A DNA stretch of 16,158 nt from CAYQDF01 sp964416175. GTDB lineage: Bacteria > Chloroflexota > Anaerolineae > Anaerolineales > UBA4823. The stretch spans positions 1 through 16,158 of the forward strand of contig CAYQDF010000071.1 of the NCBI GenBank assembly GCA_964416175.1. The letters run 5' to 3'. Below are positions 1 to 7,098 of this stretch, one piece after another; position 1 is the first letter of the stretch; each line of letters begins with the position of its first letter. A program made the translations under genes and the position numbers. Below the pieces are notes generated by a model that worked only from the letters and a program-made list of their open reading frames with translations, was not told where the DNA came from and did no database searches.

Positions 1-303
1 AAGATCGGGCCTGAATTCCAATCCAACACCCAGCGCCTGGGCGATGGCCTGGCGAGTCGGATCATCTACCGTGGGACCCAGGCCTCCGGTGGTGACCACG
101 ATATCGGCATTCTCCCCGCCGGGACGTTCGAGGCTATCCCGGATGGCTTTGGCGATACGGTTCACATTATCGCCGACGGTAGATTTCCGGTAAAGATCGA
201 TGCCGAGCGCGCGCAGGTAGCGAGCCAGGTAACGTGCGTTCGTGTCGACAATTTCACCGAGCAAGAGCTCGGTACCAATCGTAATAATTTCTGCTGTAGG
301 CAT
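1..303 (-). CDS. cinA: CinA-family protein, N-terminal part (cut by window edge)
   Basis: The first 101 residues are visible and the rest lies left of the window. They form the start of a MoaB/Mog-type molybdopterin-binding-like domain. Typical CinA motifs are present: AEIITIGTELLLGEIVDTN near residues 4-22, and VVTTGGLGPTVDD near residues 70-82. Family members are linked to competence, to nicotinamide-nucleotide (NMN) deamidation through a C-terminal domain, and to pyridine nucleotide repair. The C-terminal domain cannot be checked here. The ATG start fits the usual CinA N-terminus, although the ribosome site is weak (a GAGG only two bases before the ATG). It lies 57 bases downstream of the FAD oxidoreductase gene on the same strand, and that gap holds a long near-palindrome, so it may have separate regulation. 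Family assignment is firm; substrate and activity are not shown. Confidence 0.9.
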   Translation of the reverse strand, partial: MPTAEIITIGTELLLGEIVDTNARYLARYLRALGIDLYRKSTVGDNVNRIAKAIRDSLERPGGENADIVVTTGGLGPTVDDPTRQAIAQALGVGLEFRPDL

Positions 304-325
304 ATCCTCACGTCTAAAGGAAGAA

Positions 326-359
326 CGTCAGAACATCCAAACGTTTGGACATTTTGACG
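326..359. promoter_or_regulatory. 34-bp near-palindrome, possible operator upstream of cinA
   Basis: The core at 336-349 is a perfect 14-bp palindrome, TCCAAACGTTTGGA. It is flanked by outer inverted arms CGTCA (326-330) and TGACG (355-359), giving 28 of 34 symmetric positions around the centre 342/343. It fills most of the gap between the oxidoreductase stop and the cinA start. The CG-centred AAACGTTT core resembles operators of LacI/GalR-family repressors (established pattern), but no such regulator is encoded here. No T-run follows on either strand, so a simple intrinsic terminator is less likely. The function is inferred. Confidence 0.45.
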
Positions 360-360
360 C

Positions 361-1536
361 TCAGATCACATTGTACTCCCGGATCAACCGGCCTTCTGAA
401 AAGCGTGCCAGGTCCAGCGTGGAAACATCCACGGTGTGCGCCTGCCCCTCCAGGATGATCTCGCTCATGATTTTCCCGGCAGCTGGTCCGTGCATGAAAC
501 CATGCCCTGAGAAACCAGTGCAAACATAGAAACCCTCCACGGGCGTTTTCCCGAAGATAGGGTGGGCATCGGGCGTGACTTCATACAGCCCAGCCCAGTG
601 GGAAACCAGGCCGGCCTTCTCCAAAGCTGGCAGGCGTGCAGATGCCGCCTCTAAATGGACCAGTTCCCAGCCCGGATCGACTTCCTGGTCGAAACCCGGT
701 TTTTCGTCCGGGTTAGACATGCCGGTCAACAGGCCCTCGCCTTCCCGGTGGAAATAGAGCGACCGGGCGAAATCGATCACGAAGGGAAAATCTGGAGGAA
801 TCTCCGGGAGGGGAGTCGTGGTCAGCATCTGGCGCCGCAGGGGAGTAATCGGGATCTCTACGCCGGCGAGCCTGGCAACAAGACCAGACCAGGGACCGGC
901 TGTGTTGACGATGATATTGGACGACACCTTTCCTGCGGTGGTTTCGACGCCGGTCACCTGAGCGTGTGCGGTGGGAATACCGATCACCTTAACGCCGGTC
1001 AGGGCGCGCGCACCCAGCCGGCGGGCCGCATTGATGTACCCCATGACCACGCTGTTCGGGTCCACCAACCCATCTTGGGGATTAAAAGTACCGGCCAGGA
1101 CATCTTCCAGGCACATCATCGGCAGGCGGGCACGCACCTGGTCTCCGCTCAACCAGATTGTCTCGACGCCCAGGCTGTGTTGGAGGCGGAGATTTGCCTC
1201 GAACACCGTCACCTCTTCCGGCCTGGTGAGCATGATCAGGTAACCGCAATGGCGGTAATCGATCGGTTGACCGATCTCCGCTTCGAATCGTTCCAACATA
1301 GGCAGGCTGGCGAGCGAGAGGCGGATGTTGACCTCTGTTGAGAATTGATAGCGAACCCCACCGGCGCAGCGTCCGGTTGCCCCCTGGCCAAAGAACGGCT
1401 CTCCTTCGAGCAGCAGAATATCTTTGACCCCGCGCTGAGCCAGGTGGTAGGCTGTGCTCGCACCCATCACCCCCCCGCCAATGATAATGACGCTGGCGGT
1501 CGTTGGCAAAGAGGAGCGGTCGGGCATCAAGGCCAT
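361..1536 (-). CDS. DAO-family FAD-dependent oxidoreductase (sarcosine/D-amino-acid oxidase-like)
   Basis: This is a 391-residue flavoprotein of the DAO fold, a usual length for single-chain sarcosine oxidase, glycine oxidase or the beta subunit of heterotetrameric sarcosine oxidase. The N-terminal Rossmann motif SVIIIGGGVMGASTAYHLA (about residues 15-33) binds the ADP part of FAD. GRCAGGVRYQFS (55-66), NTAGPWSG (211-218), a WAGLYEVTPDAHPIFG segment (314-329) and the C-terminal GFSGHGFMHGPAAGK (341-355) are typical of the family. Such enzymes oxidise a secondary or D-amine carbon to an imine. No partner subunit is encoded nearby. The gene overlaps the end of the reductase gene, so the two are probably translationally coupled. 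An ATG at 1527 would make the overlap one base; neither start has a clear Shine-Dalgarno site. Substrate is unknown: D-proline, hydroxyproline, sarcosine or an opine are all possible. Confidence 0.85.
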   Translation of the reverse strand: MALMPDRSSLPTTASVIIIGGGVMGASTAYHLAQRGVKDILLLEGEPFFGQGATGRCAGGVRYQFSTEVNIRLSLASLPMLERFEAEIGQPIDYRHCGYLIMLTRPEEVTVFEANLRLQHSLGVETIWLSGDQVRARLPMMCLEDVLAGTFNPQDGLVDPNSVVMGYINAARRLGARALTGVKVIGIPTAHAQVTGVETTAGKVSSNIIVNTAGPWSGLVARLAGVEIPITPLRRQMLTTTPLPEIPPDFPFVIDFARSLYFHREGEGLLTGMSNPDEKPGFDQEVDPGWELVHLEAASARLPALEKAGLVSHWAGLYEVTPDAHPIFGKTPVEGFYVCTGFSGHGFMHGPAAGKIMSEIILEGQAHTVDVSTLDLARFSEGRLIREYNVI

Positions 1537-2519
1537 TGGAGGACCTGACCGAGCTGCAGTTCCTGGGCCTTAGCGATCGCCAGGCGAGCGGCAGCCGCGT
1601 CCTGGGCAGCGATGCCCACCGATTTGAAAAAAGTCACCTGGTCGGGTCCGGTTCGGGCCTCCTTGTGACCGGCGATGACCTCCCCTAATTCGGCATGGAT
1701 GTGTTCAGTGGAAATCAGGCCGGCGTGGAGAGGCTGGATCAGATCTCCAGCTTCGCTAAGAGCTGCTTCGCGGGAGTCCACAACCACGCGAGCGCGCTGG
1801 ACTGTCTCCGCAGGAATTTCCTGCATCTCCGGCGTATAGGAGCCAACCCCATTGATGTGAACGCCAGGCTTCAGATCGGTATCCGAAAAGACCGGGACCT
1901 TCGAGGTCGTGGCAGTGCAGATGACATCTGCATTGGAGATCGCCTGGCGCGGGCTTTGAGCCGCGCGCAGATCTTTCGGGATGGGACCTTTCCCTGCCAT
2001 GTCCTGGATAAATTGGTCGACCCGCTGCGGATTGGGATCGCATACCCAGACGGTCTCAATCCGACGTACGGTGCAAATCGCCTCCAGCTGAGTGCGCCCC
2101 TGCACACCAGCCCCAAAGATCGCCGCGGTCCGGCAATCCGGACGGGCGAGGATATCCGTTGCCGCGCCGGAGGCAGCTCCGGTGCGGATCGCGGTCAGGA
2201 CGCTGCCTTCTAACAATGCAAGCGGGCGCCCGTTGTCCGGATCCAGCACCAGGACGGCGGCGTGGATCAGGGGCAGGTCCTTTTCGAGGTTGCGAGGGAA
2301 AATCGAGACGACTTTGACTGCCAGCGCTTCTCCGCCCGGATCTTCCATATACACAGGCATGACGAGGCCAAGGGCCCCTTGTTTGCGCACATTCAGCCGG
2401 GAACGCAGTGGCATCTCTGCCAACCCGCTGGAAAAGGCAGCAAATGCCGGCTTCATCGCGGCGATCGCTTCTCCCATGGGGAGCGCCTGGCGGACTTCTG
2501 CTGCAGACAGGATCAGCAT
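1527..2519 (-). CDS. Ornithine cyclodeaminase/mu-crystallin family NAD(P)H reductase
   Basis: The 330-residue protein has the full length of the family. It shows the substrate-side segment ending in Lys69 (AVKVVS), the AIRTGAASG loop with Arg112, the Rossmann nucleotide motif AAIFGAGVQGRTQ (133-144), the NGVGSYTPEMQEI loop (223-235) and the C-terminal FKSVGIAAQD (298-307). Members include ornithine cyclodeaminase, archaeal alanine dehydrogenase, ketimine reductase and delta-1-pyrroline-2-carboxylate reductase. By alignment from memory, the catalytic Asp of ornithine cyclodeaminase (in a GGDCPG-type loop) corresponds to Tyr227 here. An imine reductase or amino-acid dehydrogenase is therefore more likely than a cyclodeaminase (inference). 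The gene follows livF by 100 bases and overlaps the flavin oxidase gene, which suggests a shared pathway. No Shine-Dalgarno site is visible before the ATG; the start was chosen because the N-terminus matches the family. Confidence 0.85.
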   Translation of the reverse strand: MLILSAAEVRQALPMGEAIAAMKPAFAAFSSGLAEMPLRSRLNVRKQGALGLVMPVYMEDPGGEALAVKVVSIFPRNLEKDLPLIHAAVLVLDPDNGRPLALLEGSVLTAIRTGAASGAATDILARPDCRTAAIFGAGVQGRTQLEAICTVRRIETVWVCDPNPQRVDQFIQDMAGKGPIPKDLRAAQSPRQAISNADVICTATTSKVPVFSDTDLKPGVHINGVGSYTPEMQEIPAETVQRARVVVDSREAALSEAGDLIQPLHAGLISTEHIHAELGEVIAGHKEARTGPDQVTFFKSVGIAAQDAAAARLAIAKAQELQLGQVLQWP

Positions 2520-2527
2520 TACGAATT

Positions 2528-2585
2528 AAAACGTAAAACGTGATACGTATAGGCTGGCTATCAGATTGCGTCTACGCATCACGTT
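2528..2585. repeat. Heptad ACGT-type direct and inverted repeat
   Basis: Three adjacent heptads read AAAACGT (2528-2534), AAAACGT (2535-2541) and GATACGT (2542-2548). The stretch AACGTGATACGTA (2537-2549) is matched by an inverted copy at 2573-2585 with 12 of 13 positions paired and a 23-base spacer. On the minus-strand transcript this would form a stem-loop followed by a T-rich stretch, between livF and the reductase gene. It could act as a partial terminator, an mRNA end stabiliser, or be a copy of a dispersed intergenic repeat. No second copy was found in this window. Confidence 0.55.
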
Positions 2586-2619
2586 AGATGCCTTGAGGAT
2601 CGCCGTTAACGATTTCCGT

Positions 2620-3333
2620 TCACGTAATTCCAAGATAAGCCCGTTTCACCATCTCATCGTTGCGTAGCTTTTCGGCGGACCCACTCAGAACGATCTCCCC
2701 GGTTTGCAGGACATACCCGCGATCGGCGATCTGGAGCGCGACCCGGGCATTCTGTTCGACCAGGAGGATGGTTGTCCCGGCTTTGTGAAGTTCCACGATC
2801 GTGTCAAAGATGCTGTCCACCAGGACGGGGGCGAGTCCCATCGAGGGTTCGTCCATCAGGAGCACCCGGGGATCGGCCATTAAAGCACGCCCGGTCGCCA
2901 GCATTTGCTGCTCGCCGCCGCTCAAAGTGCCAGCCAGCTGGTGGCGGCGTTCTTTCAACCGGGGGAATAAAGAGAAGACGCGTTCCATGTTGTTGTTGAT
3001 CTTTTGCTTGTCGGTGAGGGTAAATGCTCCCATCTGCAAGTTTTCGGTGACGGTCATGCGGGCGAAGACGCGCCGGCCTTCGGGCACCTGGATGACGCCT
3101 TTCGCAACGATCTCATGGGGTTTGTAAGCTGCCAGGTCTTCTCCCGCAAGGCGGACGGCGCCTTCACGCGGACGCAACAGGCCGCTGATGGTTTTTAACG
3201 TGGTGGATTTGCCAGCTCCATTGGCGCCGATCAGGGTGACGATCTCGGCTTCTTCGACAGTGATGGAGATGCCTTTCAGTGCATGAATGTTGCCGTAATA
3301 CGTATGGACGTTATCAAGTTCGAGGAGCGGCAT
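2620..3333 (-). CDS. livF: Branched-chain amino acid ABC transporter ATP-binding protein LivF
   Basis: This is one of the two ATPases that drive the LivKHMGF-type importer. The 237-residue product matches the usual LivF length. It has Walker A GANGAGKST (36-44), the LivF-typical VPEGRRVF after the Q-loop (83-90), the signature LSGGEQQ (137-143), Walker B RVLLMDEP (156-163) and the LVEQN switch region (191-195), where LivF usually has Q rather than the canonical His. The start at 3333 (MPLLELDNVHTYYGN) was chosen over an ATG 51 codons upstream, because the upstream residues overlap livG and do not look like ABC protein. It begins 16 bases after the livG stop and is the last transporter gene in the operon. 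Its partner in the heterodimer is LivG. Confidence 0.95.
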   Translation of the reverse strand: MPLLELDNVHTYYGNIHALKGISITVEEAEIVTLIGANGAGKSTTLKTISGLLRPREGAVRLAGEDLAAYKPHEIVAKGVIQVPEGRRVFARMTVTENLQMGAFTLTDKQKINNNMERVFSLFPRLKERRHQLAGTLSGGEQQMLATGRALMADPRVLLMDEPSMGLAPVLVDSIFDTIVELHKAGTTILLVEQNARVALQIADRGYVLQTGEIVLSGSAEKLRNDEMVKRAYLGIT

Positions 3334-3349
3334 GGTTGAGCTCTCGCTT

Positions 3350-4168
3350 TCAAGACGCAGGGCTGGATTGATATGCCTCGGCTGCCGTAGGGATTGAATC
3401 CTGGACGCTGCCGCGGCCCAGATAAGCTTCGATGACCTTCGGATCGTTCTGAATCTCCTCGGGACGGCCTTCGGCGATCTTGGCACCGTAGTCGAGCACG
3501 GTGATCAGCTCCGAAATGCCCATCACCACCCGCATCTGGTGCTCGATGAGCAGGATGGTGATCCCCAATTCGTCCCGTAACCGCCGGATAAGTTCCATCG
3601 TATCCTGGGTTTCCCTGGGGTTCATCCCCGCCGTCGGTTCATCCAGGAGAAGCAGTTTCGGCTTGCTCGCCAGCGCACGGGCGATCTCCAGGCGGCGTTG
3701 GTCGCCATAAGACAGGTTCACCGCCAGATAATCGCCTTTCCCTCTCAGACCCAAATAGTGCAACAGCCGCCGGGCTTCTTCGACGGCAACCGCCTCCTCG
3801 CGCCGGGTGGCTCGGGTGCGGAAGATCCCCCCGAAATATCCCGAACGCAGGTGCGGGTGCATCCCGACCAGGATGTTTTCCACTGCAGTCATGTTCTTGA
3901 AGAGACGGATATTTTGGTAAGTTCTGGAGATGCCGAGGCGGGTAACGCGATCCGGGCTCATGCCGGTGATGGAACGCCCATCGAGCTGGATATCCCCTTC
4001 TTCAGGGTTATAGAAACCAGTCACACAGTTGAAGAACGTGGTCTTGCCCGCGCCGTTCGGCCCAATAATGCTCTGGATGGCCTGCTCCTTGACCTCAAGG
4101 TTGACCTGGTGGAGCGCTTCCAGACCGCCAAACCGCTTTGTGACTTTACTTGCAACCAAAAGGGCCAT
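3350..4168 (-). CDS. livG: Branched-chain amino acid ABC transporter ATP-binding protein LivG
   Basis: Second ATPase of the importer, 272 residues. The motifs are Walker A GPNGAGKTT (36-44), the Q-loop at TYQNIRLF (83-90), the signature LSYGDQRRLEIA (152-163), Walker B KLLLLDEPTAGMNP (171-184) and the switch His210 in LLIEHQM. The insertion between Walker A and signature and the MNPRE after Walker B are typical of LivG. The start at 4168 is supported by an AAGGAG site about seven bases upstream. The 38-codon upstream extension that is open in this frame lies over the end of livM and is rejected. The C-terminal tail after YLGRG is about 20 residues longer than the usual ending and looks disordered. 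The livM stop is 11 bases upstream. Confidence 0.95.
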   Translation of the reverse strand: MALLVASKVTKRFGGLEALHQVNLEVKEQAIQSIIGPNGAGKTTFFNCVTGFYNPEEGDIQLDGRSITGMSPDRVTRLGISRTYQNIRLFKNMTAVENILVGMHPHLRSGYFGGIFRTRATRREEAVAVEEARRLLHYLGLRGKGDYLAVNLSYGDQRRLEIARALASKPKLLLLDEPTAGMNPRETQDTMELIRRLRDELGITILLIEHQMRVVMGISELITVLDYGAKIAEGRPEEIQNDPKVIEAYLGRGSVQDSIPTAAEAYQSSPAS

Positions 4169-4179
4169 GATGCTCTCCT

Positions 4180-5943
4180 TCAATCCGTGGTGCCGGCGAG
4201 CGGCGCGAACTTTTCCTCGGCGGTCTCCTCGATCACCTCTTCTTCTTCGTGGAGTTCGAGTTTGCGGCGTTCCTCCGGCCACAGGCCTTCGGGACGGGTC
4301 AGCATCATCGCCACGAGGACGGCTCCGTAAACCAGGTACCGGTACTCGGCGAATTCGCGCAGCAGGTCCGGCGCGGCGATCAGCGCCAGCGCGCCGACGA
4401 AGACCCCCGGGATCGAGCCCATCCCGCCGATGATGATCAGCGAGAGGACGTTGATAGAAACCAGGAAATTCATGCTGTGTGGATAGACCGACTGCAGCTT
4501 GGCTGCGAAGATCGTGCCAGCCAGGCCGGAGAATATCGCGCCGGTGGCGAAGGCAAGCAGCTTGGTGGTGACGTGATTGATCCCCATCGCTCGGGCGACA
4601 TCCTCGTCCTCGCGCAGCGCCATCCAGGATCTCCCAAGGCGCGAATCTTTCAAGCGCCAGGCGACAAAGGCAACTATCGCAATCCCAACCAGGAAGAGGT
4701 AATACAACTCAACCTGGGTATTCAACACCAGACCGCCCAGTTGGGGTTGAGCGATGCGCTGGATGCCTTGCGTGCCCCCCAGCCAGGGGCGGAGCCAGTC
4801 AGAGAGGGCCAGCAGGCGGACGATCTCGCCAAAGCCCAGGGTGACGATCGCCAGGTAATCTCCCCTCATCTTCAACACCGGGAGGCCGAGGAGCACCCCG
4901 GCCAGGAACGAGGCTCCCAGCGCGAAAGGCAGCGCCTGCCAGTACGTCATGTCGAAAAATCCCAGCTCCGGAGAGGTCAACACACCCATGGTGTAAGCGC
5001 CGATGGCATAGAAGGCGACATATCCGAGATCGAGCAGCCCGGCGAAGCCTACAACAATGTTGAGGCCAAGCCCCATCATGATGTACAACCCGACGTTGTC
5101 CAGGATCTCTGCGAAGAAGATCCCCAATACGAGGGGGAGGAGTAAGAGGACTAACCCCCATCCCCCCAGCACGAACACTCGCCGGGTTTTCTCCCTTGGA
5201 TCATCGGTGAACGATTTTCGGACCTGTTTCGGCTTTCCGGAGCGCCAGATGTTCAACCCGCTGAGGAGGAAAAAAAGGACGATGGCGCTGAGCGGGTTTA
5301 ATCCACTGGCAGCGAAGATCTGCCGTCTAAAGAAATTTTGAATAAAGGCGAGAATCGGTGCGGACCAGGTCGCCCAATCCGGGAAGGATTTCGCTTTATC
5401 GACCCATTGGTTTACCACGGTCATGATCAGATCGCGAAGCAACCCGATCAGTAACACAATGAGCAGCCCCGAAACAACCGCTCTGCGCATTCGATCGGGT
5501 AGCAGGTATTCAACGGAAGCCAGGCCGCCGATCAGAAGGCTGGTGAGAAGCAGGACAGGCAGCCCATTCGGTATGCCCTGATCGAAAGTCAGGACCTCCA
5601 GGAGCTGGAAAGAGGCTTTGTCGAACATGTCGCGGATTCCCGGCGCAACGTGGATGAGTAGCGCCAGGACCGCCAGGAGAGCGCCTCCGACCAGGCCAGT
5701 CAACGCTCCACCAAGCAAGATCATCCAATAGGGTTGTGGGGCGATCCGGCGGATTGCAGTATAGCTGAAGAGAAGGATAGGAGCCAGGAACAGCACCTGC
5801 CCCATGGTAAACCATCCGCTTACGATGAAGCGCTCGCTAAAAGTGGCGACCATACCGACCAAGGAGATCAGGATGGCCACCGCGCCGCCAACCAGACCGG
5901 AGCGGAGGGTAAGAATCCAGGGTGAGATTTTCTTTGTCTGCAT
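4180..5943 (-). CDS. livM: Branched-chain amino acid ABC transporter permease LivM with long N-terminal membrane extension
   Basis: The C-terminal ~330 residues are a standard LivM permease: multiple membrane segments from about residue 256, the conserved NIVVGFAGLLDLGYVAFYAIGAY (295-317), GDYLAIVTLGFGEIVR (361-376), the cytoplasmic coupling loop MALREDEDVARAMGIN (441-456) and IIIGGMGSIPG (503-513). The first ~235 residues are unusual. They contain about six further hydrophobic segments (near 14-35, 45-62, 72-98, 127-146, 155-178 and 215-232) and then a basic linker. LivM proteins are commonly 300-420 residues, so at 587 this one is close to double length. The C-terminus carries an acidic tail (about 563-578, rich in Glu). 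A good AAAGGAACAGAGG region precedes the ATG. The gene follows livH by 12 bases. It should pair with LivH in the membrane and bind LivG/LivF. Confidence 0.93.
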   Translation of the reverse strand: MQTKKISPWILTLRSGLVGGAVAILISLVGMVATFSERFIVSGWFTMGQVLFLAPILLFSYTAIRRIAPQPYWMILLGGALTGLVGGALLAVLALLIHVAPGIRDMFDKASFQLLEVLTFDQGIPNGLPVLLLTSLLIGGLASVEYLLPDRMRRAVVSGLLIVLLIGLLRDLIMTVVNQWVDKAKSFPDWATWSAPILAFIQNFFRRQIFAASGLNPLSAIVLFFLLSGLNIWRSGKPKQVRKSFTDDPREKTRRVFVLGGWGLVLLLLPLVLGIFFAEILDNVGLYIMMGLGLNIVVGFAGLLDLGYVAFYAIGAYTMGVLTSPELGFFDMTYWQALPFALGASFLAGVLLGLPVLKMRGDYLAIVTLGFGEIVRLLALSDWLRPWLGGTQGIQRIAQPQLGGLVLNTQVELYYLFLVGIAIVAFVAWRLKDSRLGRSWMALREDEDVARAMGINHVTTKLLAFATGAIFSGLAGTIFAAKLQSVYPHSMNFLVSINVLSLIIIGGMGSIPGVFVGALALIAAPDLLREFAEYRYLVYGAVLVAMMLTRPEGLWPEERRKLELHEEEEVIEETAEEKFAPLAGTTD

Positions 5944-5955
5944 ACCTCTGTTCCT

Positions 5956-7017
5956 TTAGGCCTTTGCCTCTGCCAAACGCTCGCCAAGGATACCCGTCGG
6001 GCGGAAAATCAGAATAAATACCAATATTGCGAAAGCGATTGCGTCCTTCATCTGGGCAGGCGTGGGGATTCCCAGGCCGTCAAAGAACAGGTTCGGCCCA
6101 ACCGATTCGATCAGGCCGATGACGATCGCCCCGAGGAAAGCGCCGGCGACATTGCCGATGCCGCCCAGGACCGCAGCGGTGAAGGCCTTCAGTCCGGGGA
6201 TAAAACCCATGAAGAAATTGACGACCGGAAAAAGGAGCGCATAGAGGATGCCGGCTGCGCCAGCGGAGATACCCCCCAGCGCAAAGGTCATGGCAATGGT
6301 CCGATCGACATCGATCCCCATCAAAGCGGCGACATCCTTGTCTTCGGATACTGCCCGCATGGATTTTCCAATTTTGGTCCATTGCACGATGGCGTACAAA
6401 GCCACCATCATCGCAATCGCACCCAGGATGACGACGATCTGGGTGGAAAATATACGGATCGATCCGAGGACGAAGCTGCCCTGCAACACTTTCGGTATAG
6501 GGTAGGCCTCGAAACCGGACCCGTACAGGCCGCGAAAAGTATACTGCAGGAAGAATGAGGCGCCGATGGCGGTGATCAATGGGACCAGACGGGGCGCGGT
6601 CCGCAGGGGGCGGTAGGCGATGCGCTCAAGCAGGACTGCGATGGTCATCGAGACCGCCATTGAGAGGAGTGTGACCAGGATCATGCCGATCACAGGCTGC
6701 CGGTCCAGGAATCCGGAGCGCGATAGTGCGTTGGCCAGGAAGACCGCGGTGAACGGCCCGCTCATGAAGACTTCGCTGTGGGCGAAATTGATCATGCGCA
6801 GGATGCCGTAGACCAGCGTGTAGCCCATAGCGATCAAAGCGTACACACCCCCGAGGGCAAGTCCCTTGACCGTCAGGTCAAGCCAGGTTGCTGCCGAATA
6901 TTTCCCCGAAATGAGCGTGGCGATCGTGCCAACAACCACGACGATCCCGATAGAGACACCGATCCCCCACACCACAACATCCGTTAACGTGATTCGCTGA
7001 CGCCAGTTTCGAAGCAT
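5956..7017 (-). CDS. livH: Branched-chain amino acid ABC transporter permease LivH
   Basis: Polytopic inner-membrane permease of the importer, 353 residues. Characteristic LivH features are GLALGGVYALIAMGYTLVY (52-70) leading to GILRMINFAHSEVFM (71-85), RPLRTAPRLVPLITAIGAS (136-154), the ATPase-contact loop MRAVSEDKDVAALMGID (220-236), AAVLGGIGNVAGAFLGA (281-297) and the terminal FRPTGILGERLAEAKA. Compared with the usual ~300 residues it has an extra N-terminal membrane segment (about 13-36). The start at 7017 has an AGCAGGAGC ribosome site. A hairpin with a T tail lies 34-57 bases upstream of the start, so expression probably depends on read-through from livK. Confidence 0.94.
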   Translation of the reverse strand: MLRNWRQRITLTDVVVWGIGVSIGIVVVVGTIATLISGKYSAATWLDLTVKGLALGGVYALIAMGYTLVYGILRMINFAHSEVFMSGPFTAVFLANALSRSGFLDRQPVIGMILVTLLSMAVSMTIAVLLERIAYRPLRTAPRLVPLITAIGASFFLQYTFRGLYGSGFEAYPIPKVLQGSFVLGSIRIFSTQIVVILGAIAMMVALYAIVQWTKIGKSMRAVSEDKDVAALMGIDVDRTIAMTFALGGISAGAAGILYALLFPVVNFFMGFIPGLKAFTAAVLGGIGNVAGAFLGAIVIGLIESVGPNLFFDGLGIPTPAQMKDAIAFAILVFILIFRPTGILGERLAEAKA

Positions 7018-7046
7018 CTAACTCGCTCCTGCTCGTTGTATTTTCG

Positions 7047-7074
7047 AAAAAGGGGCGAGGAGGCCCTCGCCCCT
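7047..7074 (-). terminator. Intrinsic terminator or attenuator between livK and livH
   Basis: On the minus strand a perfect 10-bp GC-rich stem (AGGGGCGAGG arms at 7051-7060 and 7065-7074) with a four-base loop is followed at once by a run of T residues (7047-7051). It starts 25 bases after the livK stop and lies before livH. Placement after a binding-protein gene is a known way to make more binding protein than membrane components. Partial termination is inferred. Confidence 0.8.
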
Positions 7075-7098
7075 GTCATTGATGCTGTGTTACGTCGA

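Noticed and set aside
655..1341. Plus-strand open frame (228 codons) opposite the FAD oxidoreductase
   Set aside because: The minus-strand flavoprotein motifs cover the same bases; the plus-strand product is low in hydrophobic core and unlike any family.
3334..3486. Upstream extension of livF (51 codons)
   Set aside because: It overlaps the end of livG and reads as basic, non-ABC sequence; the start at 3333 gives the normal LivF length.
4169..4282. Upstream extension of livG (38 codons)
   Set aside because: It overlaps the end of livM and is Arg-rich; the ATG at 4168 has a good ribosome site and a normal N-terminus.
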